This document shows, one piece after another, positions 9,438 to 18,079 of a DNA stretch of 64,000 nucleotides. The stretch spans positions 124,001 through 188,000 of the forward strand of contig CAVVGH010000007.1 in the NCBI GenBank assembly GCA_963747765.1, written 5' to 3'. Within the stretch, counting starts at the first letter, position 1, and the number at the start of each line of letters is the position of its first letter. Position numbers and translations under genes: made by a program. The notes under the pieces were generated by a model, which was given only the letters and a program-made list of their open reading frames with translations, did no database searches and was not told the DNA's origin. This DNA comes from VRUE01 sp963747765. Its GTDB lineage: Bacteria; Actinomycetota; Thermoleophilia; Solirubrobacterales; 70-9.

Positions 9438-9624
9438 CTCCGTTCGTCATTTGTACCGCTCTGCGACACAAAGAGCGAACGGAGTCTCGATCCGGCGACC
9501 CCCACCGCTCCGTTCGTCATTTGTACCGCTCTGCGACACAAAGAGCGAACGGAGTCTCGATCCGGCGACCCCCACCGCTCCGTTCGTCATTTGTACCGCT
9601 CTGCGACACAAAGAGCGAACGGAG
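9438..9624. repeat. Palindrome family A, three tandem copies
   Basis: Three 47-bp hairpin units at 9438-9484, 9508-9554 and 9578-9624, period 70. Each has 9-bp outer arms (CTCCGTTCG/CGAACGGAG), a 3x3 internal loop, 5-bp inner arms (TTTGT/ACAAA) and a 13-nt loop. The 23-bp spacer between units is itself conserved. Two more copies lie inverted at 40217-40333. Confidence 0.95.
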
Positions 9625-9697
9625 CTCGTGTCCGCTGCGTTTGGGCCACATCTCGCGAAACGACGCCCGTAGCCCCTGCCCGCCTGGGCCCTGCGGC

Positions 9698-9750
9698 CCC
9701 CTCCCTGTTTGCCCTCCTACTTGCAGGTGTGGAGGGCAAACAGGGAGGGG
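9698..9750. repeat. Palindrome family B hairpin
   Basis: A perfect 20-bp inverted repeat (9698-9717 and 9731-9750) with a 13-nt loop TACTTGCAGGTGT. The same loop and nearly the same arms occur at 40051-40110 in opposite orientation, with the flanking TCTCTCATCAAT also conserved. No T-run follows, so this is not an obvious terminator. Confidence 0.95.
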
Positions 9751-9766
9751 CTGTCTCTCTCATCAA

Positions 9767-9842
9767 TCAACGAGGGGTTCGTTTCGGGTCCGGGGATCTC
9801 CATCGGTCAACGAGGTGTTCTCTTGGGTCCCGTGGCCATCTC
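9767..9842. repeat. Degenerate 40-bp direct repeat
   Basis: Two imperfect copies beginning TCAACGAGG at 9767 and 9807, both ending near ATCTCC. They lie between the family B hairpin and the end of the lyase gene. No gene is seen in the 652-bp gap from 9234 to 9885; it is filled mostly by these repeats. Confidence 0.6.
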
Positions 9843-9885
9843 CGCGCTCCTCGTCAGAGAGCCAGCGGGCTTGGGGACTTCGAGC

Positions 9886-10938
9886 CTACAGTCCGTAGGT
9901 CGCCGCCAGGTCGGGGTCCTTCTCGGCGAGCATCTCGGCTAGCTCGACCATCACCTTGCACTGCTTCCAGGTGGCGTCGTCCTGCATCTTGCCGTCGATC
10001 ATGTGCACGCCGCGACCGTCCGGAATCGCCTCCAGCACCTTCTTGGCGAATCTGACCTCCTCGGGGGGAGGGCTGAAGACCTTCTTGGCGATATCGATCT
10101 GAACGGGGTGCAGCGACCAGGCGCCGACACAGCCGAGCAGGAAGGCTGCCCGGAACTGCGTTTCGCAGCCGGCCGTGTCCTTGATGTCACCGAACGGCCC
10201 GTAGAAGGGCAGGATCCCCACCGAGGTGCAGGCATCGACCATCCGGGCGATCGAATAGTGCCACGGGTCCTGCTGGGCCGAGACCCTGTCGGCCTCCGGG
10301 TTCTCGGGGTCGGCCGGATCCTCCATCACCCGGTAGCCGGGGTGCCCGCCACCGACCCGAGTGGTCTTCATCCGCCGCGAGGCGGCGAGGTCGGCAGGGC
10401 CGAAGCTCATGCCCTGCATGCGCGGGCTTGCCGCGGCGATCTCCTCCAGGTTGACGACGCCCTGCGCCGTCTCGAGGATGGCGTGGATCAGGATCGGCCG
10501 CTCGAGCCCCGCCTTGGCCTCGAGCTGGGCGAGCAGTCGGTCGACGTAATGGATGTCCCAGGCGCCCTCGACCTTGGGGACCATGACGACCTCGAGCTTG
10601 TCGCCGATCTCGGTGATCAGCGTGGTCAGGTCGTCGAGCACCCAGGGACTCTCCAGGGAGTTGACCCGGGTCCAGAGCGACGTCTGCCCGAAGTCGGACT
10701 CCCTGGCCGCCTTGATTAGGCCCGCCCGCGCCCCCTCCTTGCGATCGACCGGGATTGCGTCCTCGAGGTTGCCGAGCAGGATGTCGGTCTTCTTCGCGAT
10801 GTCGGCCGCCTTGGCGACCATCTTCTCGTTCGAGAAGTCGAGGAAGTGGATCATGCGCGACGGCTTGATTGGGATCTCGCGGAGCGGATCCGGAGCGCCG
10901 ATCGCGAGTGGACGGAGGAAGTCTCTGGGGTTTCTCAA
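9886..10938 (-). CDS. mcl: HpcH/HpaI aldolase (CitE-like), probable beta-methylmalyl-CoA/malyl-CoA lyase
   Basis: 350 aa. Would split beta-methylmalyl-CoA to glyoxylate and propionyl-CoA in the ethylmalonyl-CoA pathway. The fold is shown by LLGNLEDAIPVDRKEGAR, a VPKVEGAWDI segment, ILETAQGVVNLEEIAAASPR and SFGPADLAASRRMKT. TTG at 10938 is chosen because GAGGAG lies four bases upstream and homologues begin with LRNPRDF-PLAIGAP; longer versions of the frame are non-family sequence. Pathway context comes from mutase, reductase, hydratase and dehydrogenase genes within 13 kb. A related CitE-type acyl-CoA lyase activity cannot be excluded. Confidence 0.85.
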   Translation of the reverse strand: MRNPRDFLRPLAIGAPDPLREIPIKPSRMIHFLDFSNEKMVAKAADIAKKTDILLGNLEDAIPVDRKEGARAGLIKAARESDFGQTSLWTRVNSLESPWVLDDLTTLITEIGDKLEVVMVPKVEGAWDIHYVDRLLAQLEAKAGLERPILIHAILETAQGVVNLEEIAAASPRMQGMSFGPADLAASRRMKTTRVGGGHPGYRVMEDPADPENPEADRVSAQQDPWHYSIARMVDACTSVGILPFYGPFGDIKDTAGCETQFRAAFLLGCVGAWSLHPVQIDIAKKVFSPPPEEVRFAKKVLEAIPDGRGVHMIDGKMQDDATWKQCKVMVELAEMLAEKDPDLAATYGL

Positions 10939-11043
10939 GCTGCTCCTCAGGTCGGTTCGCCGGGTCGTGGCGAAATCTAGTCGACCGCGGCAAAGGACGA
11001 CTCCCCCGCATTTTCCGCCTACTCGAGCCCTACATTCCGTGTG

Positions 11044-11421
11044 ATGGACGCTCCCAGACGGGACGACACGCAGGACTGGCTTCTCCCTGAGTCCTCGCGG
11101 CCGCCGCTGCTGGGCGAGTTGGTGACCCGCATCGACGAGGCGCTGGCTACCGCTCGTGCCTCTGAGGCGGCCGTGATGACCGTTGGCGCCGCTGCCCTGG
11201 ACGCAGCCGAGCAGGCGCGCCGGGCGGCTGATCTCGCGGAACAGGCCAGCGCTGCGATGCTCGATCAGCATCAGCCCGCCGAGGAGGAGGAGGAGGACGG
11301 CCTGCGCGACTTCAGCGCTCGAGCTGACCGGGTGGCGGCAAGGCTTAGCGAGCTCGAGCGCGCCTCCCTCAGCCCGGTCCCATCCAGCGGCGCCGAAGCT
11401 CTCCAGCGAGAAGCGGTGTGA
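11044..11421 (+). CDS. Small Ala/Glu-rich helical protein
   Basis: 125 aa. Begins MDAPRRDDTQDWLLPESSRP and continues as an Ala-rich amphipathic helix with a run of acidic residues at about 82-86, then a second charged helix. A GTG at 11041 just before the ATG is possible. Divergent from the lyase gene (105 bp gap) and convergent with pabC, overlapping its 3' end by 53 bp. No family recognised. Confidence 0.55.
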   Translation: MDAPRRDDTQDWLLPESSRPPLLGELVTRIDEALATARASEAAVMTVGAAALDAAEQARRAADLAEQASAAMLDQHQPAEEEEEDGLRDFSARADRVAARLSELERASLSPVPSSGAEALQREAV

Positions 11422-12178
11422 TCTCGCCGACCGGCTGAAGCTCCGCCCCGTCGATCGAGCCGACCGGCTGAAGCTCCGCCCCGTCGATCGAGCCGACCGG
11501 CTGAAGCTCCGCCCCGTCGATCGAGCCGACCGGCTCGATTCCCAGCACCGCGCCCGTGAGGAACACCTCGTCGGCTTCGAGGAGCCGATGGCTCTCCAGG
11601 GGCGCCTCGCGCACGTCGATGCCCGCGGTTCGCGCGAGCTGGCCGACCAGCTCCCTGGTGACCCCGGGAAGGATGCGGCCGTCGGCCGGCGGCGTCGTCA
11701 ACACGCCGTCGTGAGCGGCATAGACGTTAGCCCGCGAAGTCTCCAGCACGCAGCCGTCAGCTGCCACCAGCAGCGGAACGGAGCCCTCTGGCACCACCTC
11801 CTCCGCGCGGGCCAGCAGCGCGCGGTCCGCCCACTTGTGGGCGCCCTGTCCAGCAGGGACTACGAGGCTGCGCAGCGCCACGGCCCGCGTGGCAGGGGGG
11901 AAGACCGTTGAGGACTCGACGGCGGCGCCCCGGACATCCAGCGAGATCGCGCCGGCCGGCACTGGGGTCGCCGTCAGGCGGACCCTGCCGAGACCGAGGC
12001 CGGATGCCTCTGCGAGGATGAGCTCACGGGCCTTGTCGCTCAGTTCGGCTCCGAACAGCGCCCGCAGGCTGGCGGCGAGCCTCGCGAGGTGGGCGTCCAG
12101 CTCGATCGGGTGGCCGCCGACCACGAGCAGCGTCTCGAAGACACCCCGCTTGGGGTTGGGATTGGGAGCCGCCGACAT
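11369..12178 (-). CDS. pabC: Aminotransferase class IV, probable 4-amino-4-deoxychorismate lyase
   Basis: About 269 aa from ATG 12178. Removes pyruvate from aminodeoxychorismate to give p-aminobenzoate for folate. PLP fold-type IV features: GVFETLLV near the start, KWADRALLARA (Lys region), VLETSRANVYA, LPGVTRELV and EADEVFLTGAVLGIEPV. The adjacent divergent gene is pabB, which supports the assignment over branched-chain aminotransferase. Near the C-terminus an 11-residue unit (PVGSIDGAELQ) is repeated three times, the product of a 33-bp tandem repeat. The 3' end overlaps the convergent small gene. Confidence 0.85.
   Translation of the reverse strand: MSAAPNPNPKRGVFETLLVVGGHPIELDAHLARLAASLRALFGAELSDKARELILAEASGLGLGRVRLTATPVPAGAISLDVRGAAVESSTVFPPATRAVALRSLVVPAGQGAHKWADRALLARAEEVVPEGSVPLLVAADGCVLETSRANVYAAHDGVLTTPPADGRILPGVTRELVGQLARTAGIDVREAPLESHRLLEADEVFLTGAVLGIEPVGSIDGAELQPVGSIDGAELQPVGSIDGAELQPVGEITPLLAGELRRRWMGPG
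11427..11525. repeat. 33-bp tandem repeat inside pabC
   Basis: Three identical 33-bp units (11427, 11460, 11493) followed by a partial fourth. The length keeps the pabC frame and inserts two extra 11-residue copies near its C-terminus. Confidence 0.95.
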
Positions 12179-12199
12179 GCCGGCGGCTATTTTGACGAG

Positions 12200-13687
<1,488 letters not shown>

Positions 13688-13860
13688 GCCAGTGCCCCCT
13701 CTCACAACATCCGACCGAAAATGACGGCCCCAGACCACCGCCATACTGCGTCCTCAGGCGCCCGAATAGCGCTGTCATTCGGGCTCCCTGCGTCGTTGCC
13801 TGGCGGCGCCTGGACCTGGTCATTCCCTGGCCAACGCTATGAGAGGAGCCACTAGGAGCC

Positions 13861-15075
13861 ATGGCCGTAGAGACAGCCGCCTACAGCGAGCAGACCGATA
13901 TCCAGCGCGACATCACCGAGATGGTGCGCCAGTTCGTCGACGAGCAGATCCTCCCCAACGCCGAGAAGTACGACCACGAGGACTCCTTCCCGGAGCCGAT
14001 CGTCGAGCAGATGAAGGAGCTCGGTCTGTTCGGGGTGACGATCCCCGAGGAGTACGGTGGGATGGGGCTCGACCTGACGACCTACGCGATGATCGTCGAA
14101 GAGCTCTCGCGGGGCTGGATCTCGATCTCGGGTGTCGTCAACACCCACTTCATCGGCTCCTACCTGCTGATGAAGTTCGGCACGGACGAGCAGAAGGACT
14201 ACTTCCTGCCGAAGATGGCAACCGGCGAGATCCGCGCTGCGTTCTCGCTGTCGGAGCCCGAGGTCGGCTCCGACGTGCAGGGCATCAAGGGAAGCGCCAA
14301 GAAGGGCGACGACGGCAACTGGGAGCTGAACGGCCAGAAGATGTGGGTCACGAACGGGCTCGGCTCGGGCGTCGTCTTCGTCCTCATGAAGAACGACCCG
14401 AGCGCCGAGCCTCCCTACAAGGGGATGACCTGCTTCATCACCGAGAAGGAGCCCTGGAAGGAAGTCAACGAGGGCAGGTTCGAGGGCCTGACCGTGCCGC
14501 CCAAGATCAAGAAGATGGGTTACAAGGGCGTCGAGTCGACCGAGCTGGTCTACGACGGCTACCGCTGCCCGCCAGAGCGGGTGCTGGGCGGCGAGGAGGC
14601 CGGCGTTGGGCAGGGCTTCGTGCAGATGATGGACGCGCTTGAGGTGGGCAGGGTCAACGTGGCCGCCCGTGGCGTTGGCATCGGTCAGCGGGCGCTGGAG
14701 CTGGCCCTCCGCTACAGCCAGGAGCGCAAGACCTTCGGCAAGCCGATCGCCCAGCACCAGGCGATCCAGTTCAAGCTGGCCGACATGGCGACGCGGCTCG
14801 AGGCCGCGCGGCTGCTGACGCGCAAGGCGGCGCGCATGAAGGATGCCGGCGAGCGCTCGGACCTGGAGGCGGGAATGGCCAAGCTCCTAGCGTCGGAGAC
14901 GGGCAAGTTCTGCGTCGAAGAAAGCTTCCGCATCCACGGCGGCTACGGCTACTCGAAGGAGTACGAGATCGAGCGCCTCTACCGTGACGCGCCGCTGCTG
15001 CTGATCGGCGAGGGCACCTCCGAGATCCAGCGCATGGTGATCGGCAAGAAGCTTCTACAGCGCCACAAGATCTAG
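13861..15075 (+). CDS. mcd: Acyl-CoA dehydrogenase, probable (2S)-methylsuccinyl-CoA dehydrogenase
   Basis: 404 aa, a full-length acyl-CoA dehydrogenase: N-terminal helical domain with LGLFGVTIPEEYGGMG, FAD-binding AFSLSEPEVGSDVQ and KMWVTNG, QHQAIQFKLADMATR, and YRDAPLLLIGEGTSEIQRM holding the catalytic glutamate region. AGGAG lies just upstream of ATG 13861. Similar dehydrogenases sit beside Ccr, MeaA, CitE-like and MaoC genes in actinobacterial ethylmalonyl-CoA clusters, so oxidation of methylsuccinyl-CoA to mesaconyl-CoA is the best inference; sequence alone does not fix the substrate. Confidence 0.85.
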   Translation: MAVETAAYSEQTDIQRDITEMVRQFVDEQILPNAEKYDHEDSFPEPIVEQMKELGLFGVTIPEEYGGMGLDLTTYAMIVEELSRGWISISGVVNTHFIGSYLLMKFGTDEQKDYFLPKMATGEIRAAFSLSEPEVGSDVQGIKGSAKKGDDGNWELNGQKMWVTNGLGSGVVFVLMKNDPSAEPPYKGMTCFITEKEPWKEVNEGRFEGLTVPPKIKKMGYKGVESTELVYDGYRCPPERVLGGEEAGVGQGFVQMMDALEVGRVNVAARGVGIGQRALELALRYSQERKTFGKPIAQHQAIQFKLADMATRLEAARLLTRKAARMKDAGERSDLEAGMAKLLASETGKFCVEESFRIHGGYGYSKEYEIERLYRDAPLLLIGEGTSEIQRMVIGKKLLQRHKI

Positions 15076-15079
15076 CCGT

Positions 15080-15442
15080 ATGGCGTCGACTCCCGACCTG
15101 ATCCGCACGGCCGTCGAGCGGTTCCAGGCGGAAGTGCCGGCGCTGCAGAAGCTGAAGCTGGTCTTCGGGCTGGAGCTGAAGGGACGGGGCGACATACAGC
15201 TCTACCGGGTCGAGGTGCCAGGGCCGACGATCAGCAAGGACCTTGCCCAGGACGAGCGCGTGCTGGTCCAAATCGACCGTCCCCAGTTCAACGAGCTGGC
15301 CGAGCGGGGCACGATCAAGAGCTACCGCACCGCGTTCGAGACCGGCCACATCAAGGCGACCGGCGACTCCAACGTGAAGAAGCTGATCGCCCAGGTCGTC
15401 GAACGCCAGGAGCAGCGGGCGCGCCTGCGGAAAGTCCGGTAG
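15080..15442 (+). CDS. Small SCP2-like sterol/lipid-carrier-domain protein
   Basis: 120 aa, four bases after the dehydrogenase stop and so in its operon. The pattern (LKLVFGLELKGRGDIQLYRV, then DERVLVQIDRPQFNELAERG and a GHIKATGDSNVKKLI C-terminus) resembles SCP2 sterol-carrier-type domains, where a hydrophobic pocket binds acyl chains. A role as an acyl-CoA or lipid carrier for the neighbouring dehydrogenase is inferred from position; it may instead be an uncharacterised family. Confidence 0.6.
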   Translation: MASTPDLIRTAVERFQAEVPALQKLKLVFGLELKGRGDIQLYRVEVPGPTISKDLAQDERVLVQIDRPQFNELAERGTIKSYRTAFETGHIKATGDSNVKKLIAQVVERQEQRARLRKVR

Positions 15443-15561
15443 CCAACCACGCGGCGGCCGGCAACCGGCCGGTGGCGGGGCGCTCGACGGGGTGCATGCA
15501 TCGAACGTCTGTACGCAGATAGCATCGCGTGCAGTCCAATACAGAGGAGATCCCAACACCG

Positions 15562-16080
15562 ATGAGCGACGAGAAATATGAGTTGACCACCGATCAGGCC
15601 GAGCGCGAGGCATCGGGCGCCCACGCCTACGGGCGTTACCTAGAGGAGTTCGAGGTGGGGGCCGTCTACAAGCACTGGCCGGCCAAGACCGTGACCGAGG
15701 CGGACGATCACCTCTTCTGTCTGATCACGATGAACCATCACCCGCTGCACCTCAACGACGTCTACGCCGGCAGGTCTCAGCAGGGCCGCAACGTCGTCGT
15801 TGGCCCGCTCGTCTACTCGCTCGCGCTTGGCATGTCCGTCTCCGACGTCTCGGGCAAGGCGATCGCGAACCTGGCAACCGAAGAGCTGAGCCACCCAGCC
15901 CCGGTCTTCCACGGCGACACGCTCTTCTGCGAGACCGAGGTTCTCGAGGTGAAGCCGTCGAAGTCGAAGCCGGACCGCGGCGTCGTCAAGGTCCACACCC
16001 GGGTGCTGAATCAGGACGGCGTTCTGGTCGCCGAGTTCAAGCGACTGGTGCTGGTGCCGCGCAAAGAACCCGGCTCCTGA
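15562..16080 (+). CDS. mch: MaoC-like hydratase, probable mesaconyl-CoA hydratase
   Basis: 172 aa hot-dog dehydratase. It would hydrate mesaconyl-CoA to beta-methylmalyl-CoA. The active-site stretch is ITMNHHPLHLNDVYA, followed by GRNVVVGPLVYSLALGMSVSD and the HPAPVFHGDTLF strand. ATG 15562 has GAGGAG upstream with a long 12-base spacing; a GTG at 15529 is a weaker alternative. It follows the dehydrogenase and carrier-like genes and completes the pathway order dehydrogenase, hydratase, lyase found elsewhere in the window. Confidence 0.8.
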   Translation: MSDEKYELTTDQAEREASGAHAYGRYLEEFEVGAVYKHWPAKTVTEADDHLFCLITMNHHPLHLNDVYAGRSQQGRNVVVGPLVYSLALGMSVSDVSGKAIANLATEELSHPAPVFHGDTLFCETEVLEVKPSKSKPDRGVVKVHTRVLNQDGVLVAEFKRLVLVPRKEPGS

Positions 16081-16085
16081 GGCCA

Positions 16086-16107
16086 GTCCCCAAGCGCCCT
16101 TGGGGAC
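16086..16107 (+). terminator. Hairpin after the hydratase gene
   Basis: A perfect 9-bp stem (GTCCCCAAG/CTTGGGGAC) with a CGCC loop, six bases after the stop codon. There is no T-run, as is common for hairpin terminators in high-GC actinobacteria. Confidence 0.6.
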
Positions 16108-16188
16108 ATAGACCGGCGCTTCTCGCCGGCGGACTCCCGCATCGGCCGGAGCTTGTCGCTGGCGCATCTCCCCTGGGCGGCCGTGGTC

Positions 16189-16315
16189 GCCGGCGGACTC
16201 CGCAGGGTCGGCCCATAGTGCGCCGGCGGACTCCCGCATCGGCCCATAGTTCGCCGGCGGACTCCGCAGGGTCGGCCCATAGTGCGCCGGCGGACTCCGC
16301 AGGGTCGGCCCATGG
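16189..16315. repeat. Short tandem array, unit 31-33 bp
   Basis: Four near-identical units start at 16189, 16221, 16252 and 16285 (core CGCCGGCGGACTCC, end CGGCCCATAG). A diverged extra copy starts at 16124. Three units carry one central sequence and one carries a variant. No gene is seen between 16081 and 16495. Confidence 0.85.
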
Positions 16316-16419
16316 TCGTTGCCACCAATTGGCCGTCACAGGGTTTTTGCATTTAGCGCACCACCTGTGCGCCTAACCGCGGCAGGCTGGCACCGTGCCG
16401 GCCACTTCCAACCTCCCAA

Positions 16420-16478
16420 CCCCCGAACTGCATCAACTTCGCGATCTGCCAGATCGCGAAGTTGATGCAGTTCGGGGG
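16420..16478. repeat. Palindrome family C, left copy beside the nuclease gene
   Basis: A perfect 28-bp inverted repeat with a 3-nt GCC loop. The core arms AACTGCATCAACTT/AAGTTGATGCAGTT are shared with 17401-17453 and 34089-34285. It ends 17 bp before the ATG of the AbiEi/DUF559-like gene. Confidence 0.95.
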
Positions 16479-16495
16479 GATTGGTGGGGTCGTCG

Positions 16496-17434
16496 ATGAA
16501 GGACCGAGAGGCGACTCGGTCGATCCGCGAACTGGCCGAGCGCCAGCACGGGGTTGTGGCGCGGTGGCAGCTCTTGGAGCTTGGCGTGGGAGAGGGGCTG
16601 ACCCAGGTTCGAACTGAAGCCGGGCTTCTGGTCCCGCTCTTTCGAGGGGTCTTTGGTGTCGGCCATCGGCGGATTGGTAGAAGGGGCCAGTGGATGGCGG
16701 CTGTTCTTGGGTCTGGGCCTGGCGCTGTCCTTTCCCATGGCAGCGCGATGGAGCTATGGGGGCTGCGCAGATCATCGGGTCCCGTCGAGGTTCTGCGCCA
16801 TTCTGGCGGCCCGCGTTATCGGCGATCGGAGATTCGCCTCCACCAAACCCGGGCACTCCCCGGCAGCCACATCACGATCAAGGATCGCATTCCAATTACG
16901 ACGGTGGAGCGGACTCTGCTGGACATGGCTGGACGCTTGCGCGCCAGGCAACTCGAGCGAGAGCTTGTTGCTGCTGATCGCAGCGGCAGACTGCGCTGGC
17001 CCGTATTGCAGGCGATGGTTGGCTCGGGTCGAGGGAGGAAGGGTGTAGGCCGTCTGCGTCGCGTTGTCCAATCCGTGGATCCGCGCGCGGTCGAGACCTT
17101 GTCGCCGCAGGAGGTCGACTTTCTGGCGCTTTGCCGCGATTCCGACCTGCCGCCACCTCAGGTGAACGTCCTGGTGGAGGGATACCTGGTCGACTTCTTC
17201 TGGCCGGCGTCAGGGGTGGTCGTCGAAACCGACAGCTACACGTATCACTCGGATCGCCGCACATTCGAGACGGACCATGAGCGCACGGTTGCGCTTTCCG
17301 CGGCGGGCTATGAGGTTCACCGTGCCACCCATCGGATGCTCAATCGCAACCCAGATGCCTTCGTCGCTCTCGTGCGGCGGTCGCTTGCCCGAGGCAGATC
17401 CCGAACTGCATCAACTTCTCGATTTGGCGGATAG
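16496..17434 (+). CDS. AbiEi-like N-terminal domain fused to DUF559/Vsr-like nuclease domain
   Basis: 312 aa. The N-terminal part (IRELAERQHGVVARWQLLEL, then VPLFRGVFGVGHRR and a TTVERTLLDMAGR segment) resembles the AbiEi winged-helix antitoxin proteins. The C-terminal 80 residues have the DUF559/very-short-patch-repair-like nuclease pattern: VDFFWPASGVVVETDSYTYH, a D/E pair, then DHERTVALSAAGYEVHRAT. GGTGGGG six bases before ATG 16496 serves as ribosome site; a TTG at 16481 is possible. The last 11 codons lie inside the right-hand palindrome and its left-hand copy ends just before the start, so gene and palindromes form one unit. No AbiEii toxin partner is adjacent. Confidence 0.8.
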   Translation: MKDREATRSIRELAERQHGVVARWQLLELGVGEGLTQVRTEAGLLVPLFRGVFGVGHRRIGRRGQWMAAVLGSGPGAVLSHGSAMELWGLRRSSGPVEVLRHSGGPRYRRSEIRLHQTRALPGSHITIKDRIPITTVERTLLDMAGRLRARQLERELVAADRSGRLRWPVLQAMVGSGRGRKGVGRLRRVVQSVDPRAVETLSPQEVDFLALCRDSDLPPPQVNVLVEGYLVDFFWPASGVVVETDSYTYHSDRRTFETDHERTVALSAAGYEVHRATHRMLNRNPDAFVALVRRSLARGRSRTASTSRFGG

Positions 17435-17453
17435 GGAAGTTGATGCAGTTCGG
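17401..17453. repeat. Palindrome family C, right copy beside the nuclease gene
   Basis: Perfect 18-bp arms (17401-17418 and 17436-17453) around a 17-nt centre TCGATTTGGCGGATAGG, the same centre as the array at 34 kb. It contains the stop codon of the nuclease gene. Confidence 0.95.
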
Positions 17454-17466
17454 TGGGGTGGGGGGG

Positions 17467-18033
17467 CTAGTGGGCCTCGTCCGAGGCGTGAGCGGGGGGC
17501 CGTGACTCCTCGGCAAGCGAGGTGATCTCGAGTGGCCCGTGAGCGGCCGCCTCGAGGACATCGGTTGCCTCGTCAGCCGAGCGGGCGTAGAGCTCGACGA
17601 GCATGTGAATCACGATTCGCTCCTCGTCGTGCTTGTGGAAGCGGACGTGGGTGAAGAACTCCCTCACACCCGGCTCGCCGAAGGCTCCGTACGTGAGCAA
17701 CTCGGCAGCTTCGGGGCCGGCGCAGCTCTCCACGCGATCCTGGTCGACGGCGACCGTGCAGGAGGCGACCCAGGGGGTTCCCGCCACCATTCGTTCCCAC
17801 CGGTCGTCGATTGGGACGACGCGATCGCCCTGGAAGGTCAGGTGCGGTTGGTCGTGCATGCAGTTGAGGCACTGCACGACCGACTCCTGCAACTCGTCCA
17901 CGCCCTCGGTTGGGATGCCGGTGTCGGGATCGACCCGGCGGATCGCGTCGTAGTGGATCTGGATCTCGAGATTCTGGGACCAGCAGCGGTAGCAGCGCAG
18001 CCACGCCGACCGGTCCCCGTTGAGCTCGCTCAT
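17467..18033 (-). CDS. Zinc-ribbon-like hypothetical protein
   Basis: 188 aa from ATG 18033. Residues 13-16 (CYRC) and about 53-56 (CLNC) form two CxxC pairs suitable for one zinc site. The rest is acidic and ends SRPPAHASDEAH. No catalytic motif. Convergent with the nuclease gene and 46 bp downstream of the mutase gene, possibly sharing its transcript. Function unknown. Confidence 0.65.
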   Translation of the reverse strand: MSELNGDRSAWLRCYRCWSQNLEIQIHYDAIRRVDPDTGIPTEGVDELQESVVQCLNCMHDQPHLTFQGDRVVPIDDRWERMVAGTPWVASCTVAVDQDRVESCAGPEAAELLTYGAFGEPGVREFFTHVRFHKHDEERIVIHMLVELYARSADEATDVLEAAAHGPLEITSLAEESRPPAHASDEAH

Positions 18034-18079
18034 GCCGGTATTGTCGCGCGCCTGTCGATTTGGCGCTACGCGGAGGCGC

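Noticed and set aside
9438..9624. CRISPR array
   Set aside because: The regular spacing is suggestive, but the 23-bp spacers are the same sequence, the repeat is 47 bp, and no cas gene is near.
16496..17434. Complete type IV AbiE toxin-antitoxin pair
   Set aside because: Only the AbiEi-like part is present; no nucleotidyltransferase toxin (AbiEii) lies on either side, and the C-terminus is nuclease-like instead.
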